Shown here piece after piece: positions 44,117-54,229 of a DNA stretch of 64,000 nt. A program made the position numbers and the translations under genes. The notes beneath the pieces were generated by a model. The model had not been told where the DNA came from, did not search any database, and saw nothing but the letters and a program-made list of their open reading frames with translations. Numbering within the stretch: position 1 is the stretch's first letter; every line of letters starts with the position of its first letter. This stretch comes from Diplolepis rosae (lineage: Eukaryota > Arthropoda > Insecta > Hymenoptera > Diplolepididae): NCBI GenBank assembly GCA_030998225.1, contig JAPYXD010000685.1, positions 496,001 to 560,000 on the forward strand, given 5' to 3'.

Positions 44117-45844
44117 TGTAACATCCCTACTTTCCCCCTGGTTGCCAGACGCTTCAGTCAGCCAGGGTTCGGTAGGAGTGGGGGAGTAGGGAATGAAATG
44201 ATTCGTGAAACGGTCGTATACAGTTTAAATAAGAGTTTATTAAATATAGACAATAGATAATGGCACAAGAAGATATATAACATTTTATGACGGAATGTGT
44301 GCGTGTATGTCTGCGTGTGAGTGGATATAAACATAGATCGTTGTGTGCCGGTGTCCGTGCAATAGAGTTTACGTGTGCGTGTGTGTGTGCGGGTGGGTGT
44401 GTGCGTGGGTGTGTGTGTGCGCGAAAGCTTGTGGTTGCCGGAATGTGCGTAGGAACGTAAGCGGAGTGCGTGTGAGGAAAAGGTGAGGAAAACTGGGCAC
44501 TGGCCTATTGGTTCGTGTTTCTGGTATAAATGAAAACCGTGTTATTTATTGTTTGCGCTGTGATATGTTATCGGTCCGGAGCACGGGCCTCCGGGTAACG
44601 CTCAAATCACCTCCGATCCCACTCCTTCGGGTACGTACGGTCCGTCTAGTCGGAGTCAAGTCTGTGTCGTCGTAGGGTAGGGCGCTCCCAGCGGTATCTG
44701 GGTCCGCGCCCTGCCCTCAGGACCCCGGCCATGGCGGTATCCAAGTGGCCGGGGTTTCGGGTTTGTCGTTCGGTCGGTCGGTCAGTCGGTTATAAGAAAA
44801 GGAGGGGGAGGAGGAGGTGGTCTCGCGTGATTGGTGGGGTCCGGTATCGGTCTTCGTAGCGCGTTCGGTCAGGTTCGGCAGTGTTCGAGTCAGTCAAACA
44901 TGATTGTAGCTCGGGTCAAGTGCGGGTGAAATCCACGTTAAAACGTCCGGGTCAAGTGCGGGTCGAGTTCGGGTCAAGTTCGCGGTAGTGTGCGGGTCTG
45001 GTTCGGGTGTGACGTCCTCACCCAGGGATGTCGGGGCCAGGGTCAGTCAGGTGCACCTGAAGCTGATTCCCGGCCCATGTCGAAAGCCGACCATGGGGGA
45101 ACCCATTCGTCGGTGTTCGACACGGCATCCTCTGGGGATTAGTCCGGTCAGGGGGGTGACGTCCTCACCCAGGGATGTCGGGGCCAGGGTCAGTCAGGTG
45201 CGCCTGAAGCTGATTCCCGGCCCATGTCGAAAGCCGACCATGGGGGAACCCATTCGTCGGTGTTCGACGCGGCATCCTCTGGGGATTAGTCCGGTCAGGG
45301 GGGTGACGTCCTCACCCAGGGATGTCGGGGCCAGGGTCAGTCAGGTGCGCCACAAGCTGATTCCCGGCCCATGTCGAAAGCCGACCATGGGGGAACCCAT
45401 TCGTCGGTGCTCGACACGGCATCCTCTGGGGATTGGTCCGGTCGGGGTGTAGTTGCCTTATCCTGGTGAAGCCTGAGCGGCACCTAGTCAGGGGAACCTA
45501 AAGCTAAGTGCCGGCTCGCACCGAGAACTGGCCATGGGAGCGCCCATTCGCCATTGCTCGGTCCGGCTCCACCAGGAAGTCGGAGGTTGCTGGAGATACC
45601 TTCCTGTGGGAGTACCCACCAGGAGAGGCATCTCTGGGCCGCTCGTCCAGTGCGACGCTCCGGTGTGACCCGGCTCGCCGCCCTGAGCGAACTGCCCTTT
45701 CTCGGCTCTTCGACCTTCCCTTTATACCCATCCGCGCGTGGTGGGGGAAGGCAAGGAGTAGTGGGGGTCGCTGCTGCTTGCGCTGGTCGGTATGCTGGTG
45801 GGGGAGAACGTGACTGAGTGTACTGTTGAGTACAGTCCGTCACA
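44117..45844 (+). mobile_element. Solo LTR of another LTR retrotransposon
   Basis: Begins TGTAACATCCC and ends CCGTCACA, flanked by AAGT on both sides (44113-44116, 45845-45848). 1,728 bases, much richer in GC than the host. Contains a GT-rich microsatellite (about 44290-44420) and a 147-base tandem array. No internal coding region, so it is the product of LTR-LTR recombination. It inserted into the giant retroelement and separates the Cys-rich ORF from accessory gene Z. Confidence 0.75.
45009..45449 (+). repeat. Tandem array, three units of 147 bases, inside the solo LTR
   Basis: Units start GTGACGTCCTCACCCAGGGA at 45009, 45156 and 45303 and are almost identical. A fourth, strongly diverged unit follows to about 45590. 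As 147 is divisible by three, one frame stays open through all three units (a 49-residue repeat), but I see no reason to call it a gene. Confidence 0.85.
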
Positions 45845-45918
45845 AAGTTTTTTTTTCTCTAGAAAAACAATTTAAAATAAAATAAAAAATAAACTATTTT
45901 TCAGAAAACTAAAAGAAA

Positions 45919-46370
45919 ATGGCCTTTCAACAAAAAAATCTCCTTAAAGGAAGTGCTGTTAAAATACTCAACGAAATAAGTATTAAATATAATTTTCGCA
46001 AACCCGAATACGAGGTAGAATGTTTAGGCGAATATCCTGAACTACCCCCATTCAGGGCAAAATGTAGCATAGCAAAAGACAACCGCGAATACGTCCATAT
46101 GGGTAAACCCGCGAACAATAAGAAAGAAGCTAAACAAATTGCCGCTAGGAAAATCCTATAAATAATTTCTAATTATTATATTTTTTCTGAGGAAAAAATT
46201 GACAAAACCATTGTAAACGAAGATCAGGTAAATGTAATCTACGAATCAAACTTAACTAATAGTAAAGTCAAATTATATAAGTGGACAAACTCCTGCAAAA
46301 AATGCTATCAACACGGACACCTAGCAAAAAATTGTTACGGGCCAAAGCGGAACAAATATTATAACGCGTG
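45919..46370 (+). pseudogene. Accessory gene Z: dsRBD, stop, then CCHC zinc knuckle
   Basis: An acceptor TATTTTTCAG (ending 45904) precedes the ATG by 14 bases. The 80-codon ORF is a very clear dsRBD: KILNEISIKYNFRKPEYEVE, PPFRAKCSIAKDNREYVHMG, NNKKEAKQIAARKIL. A TAA lies at 46159; the same frame then continues about 70 codons to a zinc knuckle CKKCYQHGHLAKNC and a basic end. The layout dsRBD, then stop, then second RNA-binding module repeats that of gene X. Confidence 0.78.
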
Positions 46371-46888
46371 AATAATTTAATTACACTGAACCTAATTTTT
46401 CTTTGGTTATGCTACTATTTTTTTTGCTATGGACATAATTATCATATTATTGTTACCCTTTTTCCTTTCTAGTTCTTATACACATATGTAATCAACGAAC
46501 CTAATATTATTTTTTTTAATCTCTATTACTATTATATATGTTAATCTCTTTTTATGTATAATCAATAATTTATAATGCTTTCCAGATTTTATTTTTATTA
46601 ATGTATACATTAATGATCGTAATTCTTAGAAATTACTCTTTACTATTTTAAAATTGTTGATCTTCTTTTCATCAATAATTATTATTTCGTAAGTTCGAAT
46701 GATTATTATCAAAAAGAAAAGAAAAAAAAAATTGTCAAATTACCTAACTATAACATATGTAATCAATGATTGTAACATTTTCAGATTTATATCCTCTGTT
46801 ATTACTATGTACTTATATAAAACTTGTTATAGAATTTTAATTCGCAATAATAATTTGAAATGTCAATTCCTATAATTATGTATAAACT
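46371..46888 (+). other. Non-coding 3' end of the retroelement before the 3' LTR
   Basis: Very AT-rich. A purine run AAAAAGAAAAGAAAAAAAAAA near 46711-46732, about 160 bases before the recognisable LTR, is the only polypurine-tract candidate. The first roughly 25 bases of the LTR (TGTCACGTC...) are not matched here (TGTCAATTCC at 46861 is the nearest), so the 5' tip of the 3' LTR has been altered. Confidence 0.45.
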
Positions 46889-48074
46889 TAGAGTAATAAA
46901 CAAATTAAGGAACCAATGAAGAGATCAAGGCAACATTACCACGTCCTTGATTATATTGGCTCAACAGCAAGATCTAACAAGAAATAGGAAGATCGTTAAA
47001 ATCGAAAGGAAAATCTAAATAGATATATTTGGCTGTGACATTAACGCCAAGTAATAAATTTCATCGGGACGTGACTCATCGGTGAAGGCAACTCATTCGA
47101 CTTTAAGCTTCAACACCAAAATATGGAAAAGATCGTACACCTTGTTTTTACTTCCACAGTAGTTGACCTTTTCGTTAGAATCAAATAACAGACGAAATAG
47201 ACTTGATATATTTGACTATGACACTAATGCCAGGTAATAAATTTCATCGAAGAATAAGTCATCAGAGAAGGCAACTCATCCGATCTTAAAATACCAAATA
47301 TGGAAAAGATGATACACCTTGTTTTTACTTCCACAGTAGTTGACCTTATCGTTAGAATCGAATAACAGACAAAATAGATTGCGACATTAGTGCCAGGTAA
47401 TGAATTTCATTGGAGCACGAGTCATCAGAGAGGGCAACTCATCCGATCTTAATACCAAATATGGAGAAGGTGGTACACCTTGTTTTTGCTCCCACCATAA
47501 GCAACCTTGCAAAAGTTTTATAAAAGGCAAAAATTCCAAGATAAGTCAGTCCAGTACCATCATCTCTACGCCGCGAGTCTGGTCCAGTTCATTATCTCTA
47601 CGCTACGAGTTCAGTCCAGCCTCATCGGATTTTACCGCTACTCAAACGAATTCTTACTCGACGCTGAGTTTAACGACATTAGAAAGTGAAGGGGAATCAC
47701 CTTCCAAAATTCTCTCTAAACTTGGATCAAGAATCGACTAGACCAACCGTCTCAACAACGAATTTCCCATCAAACAAGTACTATCTCAAGGATCTCAACG
47801 AAGACTCAACTGACCACCTTCGCTCCACTGGACTCAATAAATCATCAGGCAAATTTCACTCGGGGTAATTACAAAGGTACATCTAAATTTCAATTCGATT
47901 TCCAATTCCATGATGCTTATTCGTTTCACAATTTGATTGTCAATAAACATACTTTATATCAATAACCATTCTCAATCACTGACTTCTCCTCATCCCTTAG
48001 AGAGGATCCTTTTCGATCCTTACATAAAACGAGGAATCCTTTAAGAAGAGAAATGTTACGTTTCTGACGTAACA
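46889..48074 (+). repeat. 3' LTR of the giant retroelement
   Basis: Matches the 5' LTR from TAGAGTAATAAACAAATT to GACGTAACA, with one extra 190-base U3 unit and one fewer 33-base R unit. It is followed by GAAC (48075-48078), the target duplication. TATA box and initiator are intact (47519, 47546). The scattered base differences from the 5' LTR are few, so insertion was fairly recent. Confidence 0.88.
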
Positions 48075-48078
48075 GAAC

Positions 48079-48905
48079 TATCATTCAAAAAAATGCGTTA
48101 AATAATTAATAATTTTGCTTCATACCAAAGAAATTTCAGTTTTATTTTGCATGCATATTTAAGTAAAGTGTATATATACTTATTAAATATTTTAACCCTT
48201 TATTTACACTAATATATTGACAAAATGTAATAAAATATATATTAAACAATTTTTTTCGAAGCACTTTATTCGAACAAAATATTCTTCAACTATACTTTAC
48301 ACCAGAGAAATCTTATGATGTAATTTCGTATCCAAATTTATGCATGATTTATTTTCAAACAATGAAACCTCTTATTCGCACTTGGGATTCGAAAACGACA
48401 TTTCATGAAAAATGTTACATATTTCAAAATCTTTAAAAACTATATGATTGGAATTTAATGTTTTTTCATGTTGCTTTCTATCAAAAAAATCTTATTGTGT
48501 AATTTTGTGTGTAAATTTAAATACAATTTATGTTCTTTATATTTGTAACATTTTGATATAAAGTATTTTAGGCATAATTTTTTATTTAAAATAGTTTATT
48601 TACAATACTAAAAAATATATAAATCTATATTTTGTTTCGAAGCTTTTAACATTTATTTAACTATACATTTAACTGAACATTTTTTTTTCTCAAGTGTTTA
48701 AATCATCCTAAAATTCGAAAAAATCTTTTAGATATTCATTTTAGGTGAAGGTTTTTTAAAATATCTAAAAAATGAGGGTAATTTCTTGAATTATCTATTT
48801 AGTCATTTTAAATATGTCGTCTGCTTCGCGCCACGTTTGAACGAGGTTTGATTGTGTGCAGATCCACACGGGTCAGTCGTGGAGGCCGAAAACGTCCACG
48901 TTTTG
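48079..48905 (-). mobile_element. Right part of long-inverted-repeat element B
   Basis: From about 48370 to 48905 the sequence is the inverse of 20350-21430. The first 290 bases after the retroelement continue the interior of element B. The tip AACGTGGACG...TCGGCC resembles that of hAT element C. Confidence 0.65.
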
Positions 48906-50217
48906 TGTATACTCGCGTGGTTCCACACTCTTACGGCTAAGTGACAGTAAGTGCTCCTCTTGCTAGGCAAACATGGTTCAGCCTTTGCTTCTGGACTAGT
49001 GACGTGCCGATACCGCCATTTTTTGTTCACTGGTAATTTCTTACCGTAATTCGGTAAATCGGCAGTAAAACTGGTAATTCGTTATTTACTCTGTTATTAG
49101 CGAAAATTTTTTAGGGATTACGTGCTGGAATACTTTTTTTCAAAAGAAAAGTAGCTATAATAAGAATAAATGTCTGTAATGTAATTTGGAAATAAGAACA
49201 ACGAAACTTTATTACTCTATTCTGTCAAATGGATATTGCAGAACAAGCATGTATAAACTAATTATGAAATGAAAACTTAAAAAAAAAAAAATATTACATA
49301 AACTTTTCTTGTAACGTATATGTGACATTCCTTTGCAAATCGTACGGATTTCAAAAAAAAAGATTGTCTTAAATTTTATTCTGTGGCATCTTTTTAATTA
49401 TTTAATCGACACGTATATCAGGATTTTCGAAAGAAAACTTTTTTTTGAGGGATATATTAATTTAAACTTTTGATAAAATTGGACAAAATTCTAAAGTCTC
49501 TTGTGCTTAAAATTCATTATCTCCGGTTGAAATATTTAAATCGATTTCGGGTTTGTTTCATTTTTTAGCTTATTACGTTAGGTTTTCAGATAAATATTTT
49601 TATAATTTTTATTTTGTTAATTAACTACAGACATTAGTAGTTTAATTGTTTAAACAATTTTCGCATGTTTGCCCCCTCAGTGAAAAAATGTGGAAAAAGA
49701 AGTATCATATGCGCTATTTCATAATGTAACTTGCGCATATTTAATAAAAGTGGAGACTCAATTAGATCGGAAGATATTAATTATTTTTCCACATTTTTTC
49801 ACTGAGAGGGCAAACATGCGAAAATTTTTTAAATAATGAAACAACTAATATGTAAGATTGATCTCTTTAAGTTGACACCGCTGTGATTGATATAACTAAA
49901 AAGTTATAAATTTCCTATGATGCCATGTTTTATGTTTAGTGTTCGATAGCAACATGCAAGTTATGGCATACCAGTTCGTTTCCTTTTAAGCTTTGATAAA
50001 AAATGAATAAATAAAAATACGTTGTTTCTATCTTACCTTCTCTTATTTAACATCCTCTCTGTTGAAAAATAACGGTGAAAAACACGCAAATATTCTATAA
50101 TAGGAACATAATTCCACCGAGATGAGTCCTCTTACAATAGATTTTGGTCAGGGAAATCAGCTTGAAAATAAGGGAAAAGTCAGGGAATTTAGGATACTGA
50201 AACTTGTGGCAACCCTG
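48906..50217 (-). mobile_element. Right part of hAT-type element A
   Basis: AT-rich interior without a transposase frame, ending in ACTTGTGGCAACCCTG at 50202-50217, the inverse of the left end at 20167. A hairpin element sits inside at 49653-49830. Confidence 0.6.
49653..49830. mobile_element. Hairpin MITE of about 178 bases
   Basis: Left arm AATTTTCGCATGTTTGCCCC continuing to CAGTGAAAAAATGTGGAAAAA, and the right arm is its inverse with one or two mismatches over 43 bases. The loop of about 90 bases has no coding content. TTTAA-like sequence lies on both sides. Confidence 0.7.
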
Positions 50218-50580
50218 GACTTGCGCCAAATATAAGTCGACCTCCCCGTTCTTTCTGTTCAGCCAGGTGGCGAGCTCTGGGATCAGACGGTAGGTCCGTC
50301 TCCCTGTCTGTTCACCATGCCATCTCGTCTGCCATCTCTCGACGAGTCTGTGCCTTTCATCTTTGCGGATGGCCTCCTTTGTGCGAGCGATTTCGTGTAG
50401 ATCGCTTATACAGGTAAACTTTTTACGGAGCTGAAAGGTCTCCTGCCTTTCCTGCGCCAATAAATCTATTGGCGGATCGCTCGCCAGGACTAACACAGCA
50501 GTCGTCGACACAGTTCTGAATGCTGAGAGTACTCTCAGCGCAACACCTTTCTGCGCTGAGAACAGTTTCCTCAAAATAAC
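50217..50580 (-). pseudogene. R1-like LINE ORF2 fragment (5' piece)
   Basis: The minus-strand frame runs from about 50574: VALRVLSAFRTVSTTAVLVLAS, PPIDLLAQER, RWQTRWHGEQTGRRTYRLIPEL, VDLYLAQV. This is the stretch after the reverse transcriptase of R1-clade LINEs. It ends at the hAT element and continues at 20166. The 5' part of the LINE is absent, i.e. it was 5'-truncated on insertion, as LINEs usually are. Confidence 0.8.
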
Positions 50581-51190
50581 ACGGTTTTCGAAACGTCACA
50601 TGATAAAGTCAATCGAATAAGATTGCTTATTTGTTACATTTTTAGTCAGCTCAGTATATCATCCCCCTTAGCTAAACTACGAGTTATCCGTTCATCAATC
50701 ATGTACAACCGATTAGTTATTATTGGTCATAATCTTAACCCCCGCCTTTTCTAAACTCAAATAATATCAGGAACAAAGAAAAGAGATTTATGAAGCAAAT
50801 TAGAACCTTTGATTTGAATAATCTGAAATTTATGTATAACATCCCCCCCCCCCCCCCCCCTCCTTCTACATTAATCTTATGAAACTAGTCAGAAGTGTCA
50901 GATTCCCCAAACAATTTTCTAAATTTTTGTTTTAATTCTTTGTCTCGATGTTGATCATCTTTAAAAATTAGTTTTCTATATAAATAAATAATTCATGTAG
51001 AAACACCCTTCACAAAATTCTGATTTCGGAAGCTTTCTAAAAGTTCTGCAATGGAATGCTCTGCTTGAATGACTTATTCTCCTTTGCAACCTTCTTCCCA
51101 AAGGAAATTATACTTTGATTTCAAAAATATTTTCAGCATGTTTTGTCCTATCAGTTATCTTTATATTTTTTTATTAATTCCTCCCCACTA
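50581..51190. other. Intron stretch with a C homopolymer run
   Basis: No gene. A run of about 18 C lies at 50843-50860, preceded by TATAACAT and followed by TCCTTCT. Confidence 0.4.
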
Positions 51191-51194
51191 TCTT

Positions 51195-51350
51195 GTTGTG
51201 GAGAAGTTATCCACGCAGTGCTCGGCTCAAACGCATAAATTGCGTTCGTACCGTTCCCCAGTGATAGTTTCGTACGGTTTCATCAGCTCATAATAAATAA
51301 AACCGACCTGGTCCCATCAAATACACAGCATAACCTTCGCAGCGTGAATA
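51195..51350 (-). pseudogene. Mariner transposase scrap
   Basis: Closely matches part of the mariner at 62434-63689 in the same orientation (GCTCGGCTCAAACGCAT, CATCAGCTCATAATA, CTGGTCCCATCAAA, GCATAACCTTCGCAGCGTGAATAT). It stops exactly where the foldback element begins. Confidence 0.7.
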
Positions 51351-52814
51351 TATGTCTGTCCTTGAAACCTGCTAAATGCGACTACCAGCGCAACGACGAA
51401 GTATTTGGTACACAAAATTTGAAAATATAATTAAAGATTGGAAAATGTAAATTTTTCAAGTAAATGTATTGATTAATAAAATTAAATATAATAATGTATC
51501 TAAGCTGCACGAATAAGTTTGACGGAAACTTAATAGTAGACATATTTTACTTTATAGACTGCGATAATATATCATAAAAAATGTCCACTAACCAAATGAA
51601 TGAAGTTAATTGTATCAACCTTTCATCAAGTAATATTTTGAAAATAATAGGGAATACTTTGATGAAAGCTAAGAATATTATAATTTATGAACTCTAAAAT
51701 CAATTTATCCAACAACATATTAGAGTTTATTAAAAGTTAAGGTTCAATACAACTTGCACTTTCTATTATAAGAGACAATATTCAAAATTTAATAATATTG
51801 TGTTAAAAGTGATCAAATTTTATAATAAATGTAATATAAAATCAATTTAAAATATGATTTTAGGCATTAATATTTTTACACAAACTTTGGGCTTTTGCAG
51901 TTTCTAGGAAAAGTGATTACGGGAAGATAGCTCATCATTGATTTTTGCAAACATCTTGAATTTAATTTTGTTGTAAAATCAATTTATTGAATTTACATAT
52001 GGCCTTCTACTTATAGTTGTTTAACATAGAATTTTAACTGCATTCGTCTTATAGTTTTTTTTCTAAAAAGTATTTTTGTTTTTAGTAATGATTATTCTGT
52101 AATTGCCATTTGAAAATTTAAGTTTTTTTTTGTAAAAAATTTGTACGCAACAAATTTTTTGCTGATCATGACAACCGTTTCTCGTCATTTATTTTTCCAA
52201 ATTATCTGCATAAAAATTGATGAAAACTGTAATTTTCTTATTATATAGATAATTTTATATAAACATTAGTTGATATTGTCTAATAATATCGTTATAAACT
52301 TCAATTTAGTTCCATATTTATATTAAAGTTGTTATAAAATCTGATCACTTTTAACACAATATTATTAAATTTGGAATATTGTCTATTATAATAAAAAGTG
52401 CAAGTTGTATTGAACCTCAACTTTTAATAAACGCTAATATGTTGTTGGATAAATTGATTTTAGAGTTCATAAATGATAATCTTCTAAGCTTTCATCAAAG
52501 TATTCTCTATTATCTTAAAAGCATTACTTGATGAAAGGTTAATATAATTAGCTTCATTCATTTGGTTAGTAAAAATTTTTTATGATATGTTACCGTAGTC
52601 TATAAAGTAAAATATGTCTATTAATGACTTTTCGTCAAACTTATTACAATATCCGTTCAGCTTGGATACATTATCATATTTAATTTTATTAATCAATACA
52701 TTTACTTGAAAAATTTACATTTTTCAACCATTAATTGTATTTTTGAATTCCGTGTACCGAATACATAAGCGTTGCGCTTGTAGTCGCTTTTAGCAGGGTT
52801 CGAGGACAGACATA
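51351..52814. mobile_element. Foldback element with arms of about 480 bases
   Basis: Left arm starts ATGTCTGTCCTTGAAACCTG and the right arm is the inverse (tip GGACAGACAT at 52804-52813). Arms cover about 51351-51830 and 52330-52814 and match well over their length. The interior of about 500 bases is AT-rich without a coding frame. A non-autonomous DNA transposon of unknown superfamily, inserted into a mariner relic. Confidence 0.8.
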
Positions 52815-54229
52815 ATATTTTTTAAATTTTGAGCGTTAATACATAAAATTATCGCACATCTCCATTATCTTTTAACGTTAATTTTAACGTAGAATAACGA
52901 TACAAACAAGTTAAATATTTATTTAAAGGATTTTATAAGTTATATTTCTACTTCACGCTATGTTTACGCCAGGTTCAGCGTTCAGCCGGTTCACTAGGGA
53001 TTACTGAGAATACTTAACAAATTGCTTACTAAAACTCATGGAAGAACCTTATGTTTTCTCATAATTGATCCTTTAACAATATTCTTGACTAAATCCACAG
53101 CCAGAGATTAACCCTACATGTCAATTATAATAAATACTCGTAAATTAAATTGTTCATTGAAATTGGAAATTGTTCATTAATAAAAATCATAAACGTTACT
53201 CAATACCTTTGCATAATTGAAACTGAAGGAAATGTTAAACTTTTACAAATACAACGCTTGCAGTTCTCTATAGTAATCGCAAATTCAGTCAAAAAATGCA
53301 TAGTAAAGTTCAATGTTTGAAATTCACATAATAAAAAAAATCATTAAATTCAATCTACAATTTAAACCATATGCCTAAATTTCGCTCGAGAGTCCCAAAT
53401 TACAAGTAATTCGCAGCAATCAAAGGTGATTTTAATTATAACGGACGAAAAGGATTGGCCCTGGATTTTACTCCATGTCACCACGTGCAAACTTTACGTT
53501 AAAATTTCCTCGGCATATTACCAGAAACTTTATTCAACCGTCAACACTCTTACAAAGAAATCCCGACTCCAATGTCATGTGACACTAACCTTCATTCGAA
53601 AAAATCACTAAACTTACAAACATATTATGTGATCTATGTAACCCATATGATAAATCGACGTTTTGGTATAGACGGCACTTCAGCCGCTATTTTAGCTACC
53701 ATTCGCCTACTGTTAGTAGAAAAGAGGGAGCCTCCGTGCAGACGTAGTGACTTGCTCGAGTACAGAAGCGTACTTAGTTTATGTTTAATTTATTTAAATA
53801 TGGTAATAATTTCAATATTTTCCCATATCGTCCTTTGATTATTTAGTCCGACGATGTTAATTTGGCGTCCTTTCTCTCCGTTAACATCCACAAAGTAAGT
53901 TTCCGGTCTCCCACGCTGATCTGTACACGCTGATTCTTGCAGGAAGCCAGTAAATGGAGTGCGGTATGTTACGGGCCTGCGCCTAGAAGCCGCACGCAAT
54001 ACACCGGGGATCAGCGTCAAAACTTTTTCTAGAATCAATTTAAATTTTAAATTCCACTTCAGGTGGATAAGTCAATACAGAATTCCATAGATAATTAGTT
54101 ATCCATAATTCTAGTGGCTTCCCAAATAAAGATCATTAATGATGTACGTCTGTGTAGCTCGTTGATTTTGCTACGCCGAGCGGGAATATCTTTAAATTTT
54201 TTAATGACTGAGTAGGCTTTATCGAGTTA
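52815..54229. other. Intron stretch without recognisable genes
   Basis: No coding motif that I recognise. The segment 53840-54020 is richer in GC and open on the minus strand (82 codons) but has no motif. The rest of the mariner scrap that ends at 51350 is not seen to resume after 52814. Confidence 0.35.

Noticed and set aside
44290..44420. GT-rich microsatellite as a functional element
   Set aside because: Ordinary simple repeat in the solo LTR.
44988..45843. Several long open frames in the solo LTR on both strands
   Set aside because: High GC and a repeat unit divisible by three keep frames open; the translations are Pro/Arg/Gly-rich with no domain.
53790..54038. 82-codon minus-strand frame in a GC-richer patch as a Cand1 exon or other gene
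   Set aside because: Does not resemble CAND1, is on the wrong strand, and has no motif.
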